A stretch of 64,000 nt of DNA. Source: Wuchereria bancrofti (lineage: Eukaryota > Nematoda > Chromadorea > Rhabditida > Onchocercidae). The position numbers and the translations under genes were made by a program. The stretch spans positions 1,913,036 through 1,977,035 of the forward strand of contig SSBO01000003.1 of the NCBI GenBank assembly GCA_005281725.1, read 5' to 3'. The notes below the pieces were generated by a model. The model was given only the letters and a program-made list of their open reading frames with translations, had not been told where the DNA came from and did no database searches. Below are positions 24,861 to 38,800 of this stretch, piece after piece. Within the stretch, counting starts at the first letter, position 1. Each line of letters begins with the position of its first letter.

Positions 24861-27800
24861 AACTTTACCGTGAAAGAAGTTTGCTACGCCTTTTATGATA
24901 ATTATTTTTACGTTATCATTATGTATTTGATAGTATTACATAATATTATATTAACACTGATATCATTACGAAAATGTTACAGCAAAAATAAATTTTTTGC
25001 GTGATATTCTGATATCATTTTTCAATCAATTTCCGCACGTGTCTAACTTTAGGCTAATACTTGACAGAAATAAGACAAAAGTTATTTACCTATGTTTCAA
25101 TATAAACCTGATTACTTATCGTTTATGAAAGGTATAAAGGTTGATCCGGCTTATTTTACCAATATTCGGTATCAGTTACGACATTTACTGCAATCTAATT
25201 CAGGTTTTTACTTAAATTACTCATCTAGCAAAATTTTCTTTTCTTTATCAATGTATGAAATTTAGTGTAGGTAAAGTAATAGTATGGAAATTATCAGAAT
25301 AAAATTTTAGAGAAGAAAAAAAAAATGATTGGAGAGAAAAAAGAAGAGTGAGAGATAAAAAGGAAATGTGAAAAAGTCATTACTGTAATAACATTAAAAT
25401 GAATTAAAAGAACCATTAAAGATACATTATGAAATAGAAAATTTGTTAAAAAAAAAAAGAAAAAACAACTCATTTTTCTTCTTTTCCAATTATTTCGTCT
25501 TTGTCCCATGTAATTGTTAAAATTTTATGATTAAATTTGTTTTTGAGAAAAATTTCAACAAAAAAATGAAAAATTGAATAATTTTTTGAATATTTCATTT
25601 ATAAATTATTATCCCAAATTGAAATAAATTTATGTGTTATCGTTAATTATTCCAATAAAATTGCATTGTTTTTCTTTGTTTTCATCGTTTTAACAAAATT
25701 TTTTAATTTTTTGCTCATTACTTGATGAAAATTTCTGAATAAATTTTCAATTTTTTCTTTTCTAAACAATTTGCAGGCAATATATAATAAATCAGAAATA
25801 TCACAGTTCAATCTTTATATTTGAAAGCAGGCAAAGTCTCATTTCTTGGCTTCAATAACATTCTTGTCTAATCTTGCAGCAATCTTAAGGCTTGCTCTTA
25901 TCTTGGCTGACTATCTTTTAGTACTAACATATTTCCTTTTTGATTTTAAAAATATATTTTTGCAAAAATATGCTGCAAGAGCCAAAGATTACTATATTAA
26001 TAATAGCACTTGTTTTGCTTCTTTTGCATATTACGCTAATACCAATAAATATTTTTCATATATTTTTATTAACCCTGGCCTAATGTCATCTCTTGGCTAT
26101 GTGCACATTTTACTTATACTAATCCATTCGAATACAAAGGTATTTATAGATTTAAAGAGTTGATTTAATTTTCTCTATTCATATAAATTTAAATTGTTAA
26201 AAAAGCATTAATGCTTAAATGCTATATTTTAGTTAAGAAATAATTCCAATAGTGCGCATTTAAAGACGAATTTTTAGTGTTCAAAGTTAAATGATGAATT
26301 ATCTATTAAATGTATTTTTTTTGTAAAAACTTAAGATTATTTAAAGTTGACAAATTTTATTAAAATTCAAATTATCTTGCATTTCGTTTAAGAAAAAAAA
26401 ATGATTAGGGCGAGATAATTGCCAAGAAATAAAGCGATAAGAAAGTTTGTAATTTAAATTCGACTTTAAGAAAGCTATTCTAAATACTTTTTTTACACTA
26501 TTTTTGCAATGTCATTGGTTTATTTAAATCAAATATTTTGCCTTATACTGCAAAAATTTTCAATATTGAAAAATAAAGTTGAAATGTGCAACAAAAGTTT
26601 TTGTGAATCTTTGCATTTCTACAAATGAAAACTTCACTAATCATTAAACTTTGGAAGTTTCGTTTTGCAAAAACAGAAAAAAAAAAGAAACAATCATTTT
26701 GTTCTACAAATTAAGAAACATTGCTTATTAAAATTATTTACCAAAAAAAATTTTAATTTTTTAAACTTAAAAATAGACTGGATCAGATGAAACGGTTCAA
26801 ATGATTCTGCTCCGTTAAATAGTTGATCTGTAAGAAAGGATAGAATATTTGCTTAAATGATTTCAAAATATTGAAGTTCACATCAAATGATCTCAAATCT
26901 GTTTGTGTCACTTAGTTTCTAATCCGTTCTGTTCCGTTTTGTATTTCCTGTCACCAACTGGACACTTTCAATCTTTCTACTATCCAACTTCATCTAACAT
27001 TGCTTCCATTTGTCAAAAATTTCTTCTTTTCCATTCTCGTTTGTTCCTTTTTCATCTCAAATATTAGAATTGAGAATCATTAACTTTGAAAAATTTACTG
27101 TAATTTTGAGGAATGAAAAGCTTTATTTTTTTTAAAGTAATCCTTAAAATACACCTTCTCTTTATTTTTTTTTTTTGTTCTGAATAAGCAAAATAGATCA
27201 AATTGCTCGTTTGTTGATTATATTTTGATGCTGTCATTACTCATCAAATTTCTAAATTATTTGGAATTTTAATGGGATAGAATTACTATACCTATCCAAA
27301 CATTACTTATTCCTTCTCAAATAAATATGCCGTCATTTAATTGAATATATCTCTCACAATCAAATCTTTAATGATCCTAAATATCATCTTATTTAATATA
27401 TCTACTTTATTTTACTTTACTTTACTTACCTATTGCATTCACTTTAATTGAAATTTGCCATAAATTAAAAAATAACAATTCAAAAGTAGGGAATATTTCA
27501 AATGCACTCATAAAATTCATAAAACTTCATTCTATAGATGTCATTTGTAAAAGATGATGGAACAAGTGAATATCGAAAGGTATAATTTTAGTTACCGATA
27601 AGATCGAATCAAATTATTTGAAATTTCAATAGGATTTTAACTTTTTGCACAGCAACACTTGAATAAAATGAGAAAATTATGCAAAAAATTTTGATTAGTT
27701 CAAAAAAAAAAGAAATGGAAAGAATATTAAAGCTTTATGAAGAATGTATAATTTTTTTAATCACTAATAAATAAGTTATTAATTTCAAATATTTAGAATT

Positions 27801-30800
27801 GCAGAAAGAATGCTGACACGGAATAGAATATTGATTAATTTGATTGTATTAAAAAAGCCAAATACTTTGTTTACATTTTACTATCATTTCTAACTTTCAA
27901 ATTTCTTGTTTCACTTCATTTATCATAATGTGATTATCTTAAATTTTGGTTAAATATCTCAGGTGATTATTTATACTTATATTATTATTAGTTCAATTAA
28001 TTTATACAGTATCTATTAGAAAAAGGAAAAGGAAAATAAAAAGGAAAAGAAAAAGACACAGAATTGTCATAGCATGCGACAAATAGTAGTTGAAATTGAA
28101 ATTAGTTGTACTAAAAGCTGTTATTGAATTTGTGCACCATTCTACTCGGAAATTTCCGCATTACTCATGGAAAAGTATCATTAAACTGCTCAGTAAGTCA
28201 TTGTTTTTAATTTTTATTTTTGTATCTTTCATCGAATTGATGTATTAAAAAAAGAAATGCAATTATTTGAAAAAAAAAAAGGAATTAATGTGAGCTTTCT
28301 TTTTATCAAATCAAATCCATTCGCTTAAAATGCTTTTACTAGTTAATTTATTGGTATTATTAGTTAATTTGTTAATCCTCTTTCGCTCTCTCTCTCTCTC
28401 TTCTTCCATCAGATGAAAAATTTGAAAATGAAAATCATTCTTTCACTATCGTCTAATCATGGATTAACTGTGATCTATTTCGGTCACGCAACAATTTTTT
28501 TTAATCTAACAGAAAAAAAAATGTTGAAAAAACATTTAAAAATGCTTTTCAATAATTAAAGCAGATCGTTTTTGCTATAATTTTAATCTATAAATATAAG
28601 TTTGATTGAATATGTATAAATTTACATAACTAATTGAAACATGCAAGTAAATGCTCGGCGTGAATCATGTAAAAATTATTTATTTACTAATTGATTTCTA
28701 ACTTTTTGAAACTTCGATCTATTTAAATAATCTTAGTTCAATGAAAGCAAATATTAAGTAAGTTAATCCAACTTTAAAATAAAAATAAAATGCAAAAATA
28801 AAAGAATGAAAACAATTATTTTGAGAATAAAAAAATGGAAAACTTTTCAAAAAAGTTTAGCTTCAATTCGATTTACATAATTATTTGTCAAATGAATTTT
28901 TTCTAGCTTTATCAAATGCTAAATTAATGCTAATGAATAAGAAAATATCATTAGATAAGAATTATTTAAAGAAATTTATTTATTCGTTAATGTTCTGTTT
29001 CAATAATTTTGAAAAATCTTCAAATTATTCGTTAATTTATGATTAAATATAATAACCAAAACTCTATTTCTTGTTAGAATTGAAAATGAAAATTTTTGCT
29101 TTTAGTCAAAATTATATTAGTAAAGGATTTAAGCCATTTCATCTTTCGCACAACTTTTAACATTAAGTAAAAGCATTTTGTTAACTTTCAATTTCTTTTT
29201 TCATTTATTACTCTTTTAACTTTTTAATTGCCATCATAAATTTTATTATAACGCTTTGAAAATGAAAATAATTTATTTCTTTATTTTCATTATTCATTTA
29301 TTTGCCTTTTTCATTATTGCATTAAAAATGAAACATTGAACGAAGAAACTTTATCATCGCTAACAAATCATTCATTATAGCTTTTTCAAAGCATAATATT
29401 TTTTAGATTTCTTGAAATTTCTTTCATCTTCCGCCCTTATAATCCCTTGTAAGCTTTCTTTTTTTTCAATAAAAACATTTGATGGCTTATTTGATCAATT
29501 AGTAAAATATTTGACCGCTTTTTGCTTGCTAGTTTTAGAAATTTTGCTAAAATGAACAGAACACATATTTGTTTACACTTTTAAATGGATGCATCGCAAT
29601 CGCAATGACATTTTTCTTATCGAATTTACCTTCTTTACATTCATTCATTTTCTTTTTTAAATTACAACTTCAGTTCATTTTCAAAATAATATAAATTACT
29701 TGCATGTAATTACAGACATTTGCTTTTTCAGATTACAATTAATTAAAATCTTCGATTCATTCTGAGAACAACATGAATTATTAGCACGTATTTCCCGACA
29801 TATACTTTCATTTTCTTTATTGACTGATACTAATTTTTGCGATGATGTAATTGATCAGTAGCTATCAATAATTTTTGACGTTGACTAAAACAGAAATTTC
29901 CTACGTCATAACATTTGCGCTTGAAACGAATACACAGAGTTATCAGTAATTTGTGAGTGAAACAAAAATGGAAAAAATGATTTTACAAGAATTACCTTTA
30001 TAATAATGATAAAAAATAATTCTTTGACCTTTTAGTTTTATGATGATCTCAGATATTACATAATATTTGATCCAATAATTATTTCACATTTCATCTCTCT
30101 TCTAATCACTCCACAGCATAGCGCTAAAAAAATTTATAAACTGATAATAACGGATGAATGAATCTAACTTTAAGATCATACTTTTCCATTACAAATAATG
30201 ATAAGTATTGAAATAAGTCTACCATTTTAAATGATCTGCTCATTCTAGACATAAGATATAAAACAAGAAAAATAGCGATGATTACAAGTATAACATTTTT
30301 GCAATTCTTAAAATTTGTCAATCATTTTTTTGAAATTTTCAAATTATCCAAAGCTGATTTTTTTCTTCTTTTATTCTTGTCACTTTTATTCTTGTTTTTT
30401 GTTTTCTATTTTAGTCTTAGACTGATTGATCATCTTGCAATCCCGATAATGACAGATGTTTATCAAGACATGCTTGAACTTCATATACCACAAAGATTAT
30501 TTTAACGATGATAAAACATTTGTTATATTCAAGCCATTGTTTCCATAGCTTTTTAAGTTTAACTGCAAGAAAATAATTTTTCCAAATTTCATATCGGTTT
30601 TAAATAAACTTTTTTCTTTTGGTTGTACTAATTTTATTTCATTATTGCTTCTCTCTTCTTACTAATTAAATTAATAAAGTTTATTCTGATCGAATAAAAA
30701 CGTTTACAAATCTTTCCTTATTTTATTGTAACAATTTATTTTCCACTAAATATTTCTTATGAATTAATTTAATGCTTAACTTCTGTTTTCTAAGAAAATT

Positions 30801-33800
30801 TAAAATAGTCTTTTTTTTGCATTAAATTGTCAATTAAAAACTGGAAATTATAATTTAAATTTGTGTACTTTTAATATCATTGACTACATATGTTATACGA
30901 ATAATATATGTTACATATGAAGCTAACAAATTGATTACAAAATTAAGTTGGACAATATAATATTAAAAGAAATTTGTGAGCAACCCGAGCATATATCCAT
31001 TTATTATTTAAATTGACAAATTTAATTATTGTCTAGTTAATGACAGCACATATTCTAATTATAGATTTCATAATTTCGTTTTCCTCTTCTCATATCTTTT
31101 TTTTTTCTTGCATATATTAACAAATTCCATTTCTTTTATGATATTACAAGGAAATTTATGATATTATTCTCAAAATTATGTTGCTACAATATTAAAACAA
31201 AATTAAATTCAACTTTTTATTAAACATTAGTTATTTACTAATATAAGCCATTTAGTAAGTTATTTAGAATTAACATCAATTAATCAGTAATTATAAACAT
31301 AGAAAATGATAAATGATAATTTATAAAGCATTCAGTGATATTTTCTCATCAATTAAGAAAACAATTTTTTTTTTTCATACAAAAAATATTACAGTTATTT
31401 GTTTGATTTAATAAATGATTAACTTGCAATAAATTTTTTTTGTATTTTTTTTTTTTTTGTTTGTTCAATGTCACAATCATTTCAAGTTCATTTTAGTTTC
31501 TCTTTCCTTTTCATTCAGTTTTCATACAAATAAAATTTTCTGTCAACCTATTACTTCCTTCTTTTTCTCTATTCTTATTTTCTTTATTTCAATTGTTGTT
31601 CGCTTAGAATATTACGCTCAATTCATTCTAATGTAGCTTTCTCGAGAGAATTTCAAGAGAGAGTGAAATGAAAGAGAACTAATATTAATCGAATGCATGT
31701 TTTTCGTTCCATTCATTTTGAAAATAATGTGAAGTGAATGGCATTGGATATTGTCCAATGGTAATTTTTCTTATTTTTAACAAAATTCCATCAAATTAGA
31801 ATATTGCCAAGAAAATTTTACAAAATACAATTACAATTGATAATTACAAAGAATTAAATGAGTAAACCTTAAACGAATATCCATCTGTTGGCTAATTTTC
31901 TTAAAATATCCATTTGATAATGTCATTACTTTCAACATTTCCGAAAATTTCTTTTTTTTTTCGAAAAACATTCAATTAAATACTCGAAAATTAAGTTTAT
32001 ATCAAATACATGTCAAATTCTTCTCCTGAATTCAACTTTAAATTCCCTTCTCCTGAATTTTTGACTTATTTTTATGCTTAAAGCAATGATTGTCGTTAAA
32101 AAAAAAATATTTTTATCTTTTCTTTTGATGTTTGACTATCCCAAAAGCACTATTTCTAATTCCTTCAATTGTCTCAAAAAAGAATAGCGAACACTACTTT
32201 GATGTTAATATAACATTGAAACTTTCGGCAGCTAATTATAACAGAAAGTCTGTTGTGACATCTGTTGTGACACACATTTACTATGTGATACAATTCACGA
32301 TGACATGAAATGACAGAAAAATGATCGAATGGTAGTGATAAAACAAAAGCATTAGCTTCTCTCACCGAAGACGAAACACATTTTAAATTATAGAAAAGGT
32401 GATAAAAGGTCAAATTGGAAACAAATAGTTAAAGTTAAAGGAATCATATTATATAATATGAAGACAGAGAATTTAGTATTTATACGTCGAAACCGAAGAA
32501 TGATAAATCGCTAATAGATGGATGAAAGATTTCTAGTCATATTAAATTTGTTAATTTGAAAATTAAAAAAATTCGTTAGAGATGAAAATATTTGATTTGC
32601 TATGTTCCATTTTAACACTTCACTAATTTTCATATATACCTAATGAGTTAGAATTAATTAATTACTGATGTTTTTTCGTTTTGTTTACAAATACTTTTTC
32701 GCATTCAAATTGAAAATTTTACAAAAATAAAACTATCAGTTTTTTTTCATCTGAGTAAAGCATTAAAAAATTAAGTTAAAATGAGAATGAATAAATTACT
32801 TATTATTTATTCCTAAATATTCATTATAAAGTATTCATTGCAAAATGATAATAAATAAAAATAAAACATTTCGAAGTTTTTTTTTCAATTTTTTAAGATT
32901 TTTCTTTAAATCATTTTTTCCAGTAATTTTTAGTGTAAAATCAAGCTAAAAATACTTTAAATGCTTATTATTTTATGCTTTGCATAATTGTATGTGAGCA
33001 CTTTTTCTACCCAAACTTGTATAATTAATTTTAACGCTTCCGTTCTTCAATTATTTCTAATTTTTAATGCGACGCATTCTATGACAAATATGAAAAGAAG
33101 CGTGATTGAGCAATGGAATGATGAAAATGTTAGCATAAAATTGAAAATTTAATTTAATATTATTTGTGTTCATTGTTCTGAGCAATTAATAATTCATCAA
33201 AAATATTGCCCTATTTACCCAAAAATTCGCTCTAAAATTTGCCTACTAAAATTACGTTTTAGTCATTTACTCTAACTTTTATCGAAATATAAATATGCTA
33301 TTAAAAAAAAAAAAAAAAAAAACTTTTTCTTTTAAATTTGATCAATTAAATTCTTCAAATTTAATTTTATTGTAACGAAATGAGCTTAATTTTAATAGCT
33401 GTGCCTTAGCGTCACATATCCTTCGTTTTCTCTTTCTTTGCAAAAACTTTGTCAAAGTGATTTTCTCTTACTAAATTAGCTTGTTGCAATTACAACTTTT
33501 CATTCAATCTTTTCAAAGCTTTTAAGCAATAATGTTGCCTTAATTTAAAAGAGGAAATCGCTTCCTTATTTCTTCTTTCTTTTCATTTTTTTTTTTTTTT
33601 TTGATTCCATTTTTTATTTTTATATTTGTTTTCTAAAAGATAGCAAAGTACTTGTTACATTTGGAATTTTTTTTTTTTTTTATTTTCGTCTAAAAAAATA
33701 TCAAAAGAGAATAAATGAATTATTTGAAATTTGTTATCATTTCCTCGCTGTAAAATTTAATTACACAATTATTAAAATGGCCTATTTAGATAGATAAATA

Positions 33801-35843
33801 AATTAGCAAAATGTTGTTAAATCCATTTTTTTTAACTAAAAAAAAGTGAAAAAAGTACTTTCTCCTACGTTTTTCTAAATTTGTAATACTTCATTTTATA
33901 CATAAAAATTTTGCTGATTATTGCATTAAAAATATATTATAATAACTAAAATTGTAGCAGTAATTTTTCTTTTATTTGACATGTTTACAATTATTTCAAT
34001 AAAATATATATTCTATCCTTCCTTTTGCGCCATGAAAATTTCCAAATCCCAATGGAACTATTTTAAATTACTAATTCCTTTTATACTTGAAAATTGATGT
34101 AAGACAACCGATATACTTATTATAAAATATTGCATACCTTTAATATTGCGCTAAGTTAGCATTACATTTCCTTTCCAAGTTGTCATTAGCGTGAATATTG
34201 CGCTCCATTTACTTTAAATTGCATTTACGAAATTAAAATAAATATTAACCTTACTGCTATTACGAATTCTCTTACAATCGTTTCCTTTATAGTTGCATTT
34301 TTGTTTTTGTTCCATAATTTGTTTTAAAAACTTCTAAATTACTTAACTGTTCCGTTTTAAATTTTTGTTAATGAAATATTTGCACAGAAATGTTGGAATA
34401 CGAAATAATAAATGGATTATTGGAAATAATTTAGCACATTTGTGAAATGGTCTTTGATGCATTTGACCAAAGGTCATTCCACAAAATATGATAGCATTTT
34501 TTAGCTTTTTTTTGTTATCAGAAATAAAGGGTTCTGTTTTGTTTTTCTTTTTTTTTTTGTGCATTTGAAAATGAGAAGAGCAAGGAATACAATAAAATTG
34601 TCGTAAAATTGTTTATTTGATCACATGTACCTTTCGACCGATATACTTGCCATAAAATATTTCGATAAAGAGTAGAAATTATTGCCACAAAATACTTTTA
34701 CAAAACATTTATTTCAAATTGTATTTGCTAATTCTTAAAAATTTTCCAAATGAAATTATTGGCTTCTTTGTGTCTAATTATTTCAAAAACTTTGGTATTT
34801 TCAAAAGTAAAAGAAAGGGTATTTTCCAGAAATTTGAGAAAAATAGAATAGTACTGCTAATTTTGAAAAGAGCTATCATTTATGATTTATGTTCCTCCAA
34901 ATAATTTTAAACAAAATTTAAATTCAAATTTCTTCAGCAAAAATTATTTCAACCATTTACGCCTTAGAAACTATTCAAATATAATATTTAGATTCAATAT
35001 CCTTGCGAACAGCGCCATTTGCAAATAATAAAACTTTTAAATGCTTTGAAATGATAGGATTATGCAAAAGAAAACAATAAATAAAATTTATAAATAACTT
35101 TTGAAATTGAATGATCGAAGCAGTTTCTTTGTGATTTTCATGATATGTGTTATGATTTAACCAAAACAATATGTAAACATCTTTATTGATTGATTCCGAT
35201 TCTATTAATAAATAAACTAACATTTTTTTAGTTGAAGTTTGAACAGATCCATCAGCAATTATTCGTAATAAAAAATTTAAACGCATGCAGGAAATATTGA
35301 AAAACTTTTTTACCAAATAATGATTTTTTACATTATTAAAAAAAAAATTGTTTGCAAAAAAAGTATTTTTTCTATTTCAAAGTTCAAAATATTCAATATT
35401 AATTTTCAGTTTTATCGCTTCATTTCAAATTGAAAATGCTATATCTCATTTGAATCAAATGGGAAATAACAGTCATTTGAATGAAATGCAGGAAATTGAT
35501 GCCGTACTATGAATAAAATAATCCAAAAAAAGAAAAATTTTTTTTTTCTCCTGTCACCTTTTTTTATCACCAAAAGGTATTGTCTGTCAAGTAGACACCT
35601 TTTTCTATTTCTTTTTCAGGTTTACTTCCCCTTTTTTTTCTTTTAGCTTTCTTCTACGTATTTTTTTCATCCTTCTTTTTTTCTTTTGAGAGAAAATTTT
35701 CACTTTTCTCATCATATTAAATTTTCTTCTTTTCTTAAATCAAATATTGAAATATTTTGTAGATAAAAGCGAAAAAGGGAAAGGTAAAACAATCATTCAT
35801 TTCACGTCATTGTGAAAAGAAAAGGAAAGAAGGAAAAAAAAAA
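24861..35843. other. Gene desert of about 11 kb
   Basis: Very AT-rich with many homopolymer runs. A canonical AATAAA at 24987-24992, 127 bases after the calponin-like stop, is the likely poly(A) signal. I found no exon series, RNA gene or transposon. The only compositionally distinct block is 25820-26165. Open frames at 30124-30321 and 34975-35316 (minus) do not begin with ATG and show no recognisable domain. Confidence 0.55.
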
Positions 35844-38800
35844 ATGTTTTGTGAAAATGATCCGCCACTATTTGATAAAAATGTTTCCATCATAATGCAA
35901 CAAGCGCTTTATCAATTTCGATCGTAAGTATCATTTATCATTTTCATTTAACTTTAATAACAAATCGTAAGTAATTCATTGAAATATATGATAAATTTAA
36001 TTAAGATTAAATTAAGCGAAAATTTTTATCATATTATTAGTATATTTTTACATAAATAATTACATAAATATTACATAAATAATTCACTTAACTATGAATT
36101 TATTATGAAATTGAAAAATGCTAATTTTAATTAATGTCAGAATTTATCCGAAATTTCATATTTCACGCAAATCGCTAACAATAATTGCTAGCAATAATAT
36201 AAAATGAATATCAAATTTAAAAAAATAAAAAAATAGCATTATAGTATTGTTTGCTTTTTCGGAAATTTTCATTTCATTAAATGATTATTAACAAATAATT
36301 TCAATCAAATTATTGGGTAATTATTAATTCAAACATTTTCAGAACGTACGATGTATTACATCCGTATGTGTGCCTTTTAATTTGCCCGGCGGGAATTTTT
36401 GCAAATATAATTCATATTTTGGTATTAACTAGACCAAGCATGTTACGATCAGCAGTTAATTGTGTATTAATTGTTATTGCTGTATGTGATATAATTACGA
36501 TGAGTTCATATCTTCTCTATATTATTAAATTTAAATTTCTTATGCCAATATCAGGAATGGGAGTAAGGTAAGTAATTAGGCAATCAGCAATTTGATAATT
36601 TCATCAAAATTCATTGCAATTTTAATGTTAATTTTAATTTATAATTTGTTAAATTCATAAATTTTCAGGAATTACATGGGCTAAATATTTTTTTGTAGCT
36701 TTCTTTTCTCTTAAATTTAAACTATATCACATTGTGCGCATTAATGAATTTATTAAATATCTCACAAACAAATAATGAAATCATATAACAATCATAAAAA
36801 TCATAAAAAAAATCATAAAAAAAAATCATAAAAAAAATCATAAAAAAAATCATAAAAATTATAAAAAAATCATATAAAATAAAATCATAAAAAATTGTAT
36901 AACTCAATTAAATTCAATTTAAATTATAGCAACTTTCAAAATTCTCACTCTTTTTTTTGCATATATTTCAAAAATTTTCGAATTTTCGAAAGTTTTTTTG
37001 ATTACAAACAAATGTATTAATAGATTCTAACAAAGCGAACCAATGATAAAAGTGATAGAAGAATAAATTTTAAATTTTAAACTGTAAAAATTTGATAAGC
37101 TAATAATGTGTGTTTTGAAAATGGCTAAAATTCTTTCTTTTTTTTTTTTCAATTTATTTGTCAATTAATCTATAAAATTTATTATAATCAAAGTGAGAGA
37201 GAGCTTTTTTTAGTTTACAATTATTTAATAATATTTACTATTATTACTTTTATAATAGCACTACTATTACTTTTAATTTCATTTCAGTTATATATGGGTA
37301 GTAATTCTTAAAATTCATGCCGTAACGTCTATAGCACTTCACGGAATAACACTGTATTGTTGCGTGACGTTGGCCATTATTCGATGGAGTGCTTTGGGAC
37401 AATCTAGAAACTCACTTTTTCAGCCTATTACTTCATGGTTTGCTTGATAATTAATTAAATGCTTAAAATTAAGTTGCATTTAAAGCTGATTTTTCGAAAA
37501 ATTTTCTTCCCGTACTTTTTTTAAAAAAATTCTCGCCATTGGATTATACATACAACGATCTGGTACATTCTAGAAATTCATCAAATTTACTTTATAATCT
37601 TTCTTTAAAAATTAATTAATTGTGTAAAATTATTTATAGAATTTAAATTATTTTCAAATTAGTTATTTTTCTAAACTTCTTCCTCAGTTTTTTTTTTCTT
37701 CAATTACGTATAAGTGGGAATTTCCGAAGCATTCAAGCTCGTTTGCTTTTAGAAATTTCAACAAGAATGTTTTTTATTATATTTGTTTGAGACATAAAAA
37801 CGGTATGAGAATTGGATCAAAGGAATTTTGATCAACTTTTCATGGACTAAAACTGTTGGAATTAATTTTTTTTTTTTTTGGCTTTTTTCAACAAAAGAAA
37901 AGGAAATAACCGAAAAATTTAGATGAAAATGACAAAAGATGATAAATGCCGTCACAAATTCCAATTTTATAATTCAATTTTAAATCCAATTTTTTAAATT
38001 TTTCAGTGGTGATAAAAGACAACGCAAACAACGCTCACTTCTCATTTTCATTTACATATATTCTTTCTTTAAATATTATCAAGTTATCAGCTTTCTATCC
38101 ATCCTTATCACCATTACTTCCTGACAACAATTACTCTTCATTTTTTCAATTATTTCATAAATTTCTTTCGCTCGCAACTTATCAGATACTCTCAAATATT
38201 ACTAAATTCTAATTCGCTTCATAAACACTGTATTTCTAGTCAGTAATATATATTTTCAATGCTTCAATGATGTGATTTTTAGAAAAAGTTATGGTAAGTA
38301 AAATTATTTTTAAAATGCTTTTTTATATTTGATATTAAGGTGTGCAACAGGTATTATTGCAATAGTTGTGTCAGCCATATGCATTCCCACATTTTTGGTG
38401 CATGAAATAAAAGTTGTATGGTAAGTAAGCATTTTTATGTAAATTTTGAAATTAAATAGATAAAACATCATTAATCTATTTATAATTAATAAATTGATTT
38501 TTAAAATTATTTCTTCAAAGAATTAGAAGCGTACTTAATGTATTCAGATCTTTTACTTTTTGAAAGTCATATAAAATAATTACTGAAATATTGAACAAAT
38601 TGAAAGTTATATATATATGTATATGATTAGTGAAATATTAAATAATTAATTTAGAAAGGAAATACTAATAAATGACAAACGACCCACTAAAATTCATGCA
38701 TAGTTAATCAGATGTTGCTGTACTATCATTAAGATATTAATGACTCATTATCTTATCTTATCTTATCTTCATTAAGAGATATCTTGCACCTTTTTCAGGG

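Noticed and set aside
30124..30321. 65-aa minus-strand frame with a hydrophobic start
   Set aside because: The start is TTG, not ATG, and no partner exon was found.
34975..35316. 113-aa minus-strand open frame
   Set aside because: It begins with TTG (first ATG 10 codons later), shows no domain, and has no supporting splice signals; plausible by chance in this much AT-rich DNA.
35573..35606. Short hairpin AAAAGGT...ACCTTTT
   Set aside because: Stem too short and interrupted; easily produced by chance.
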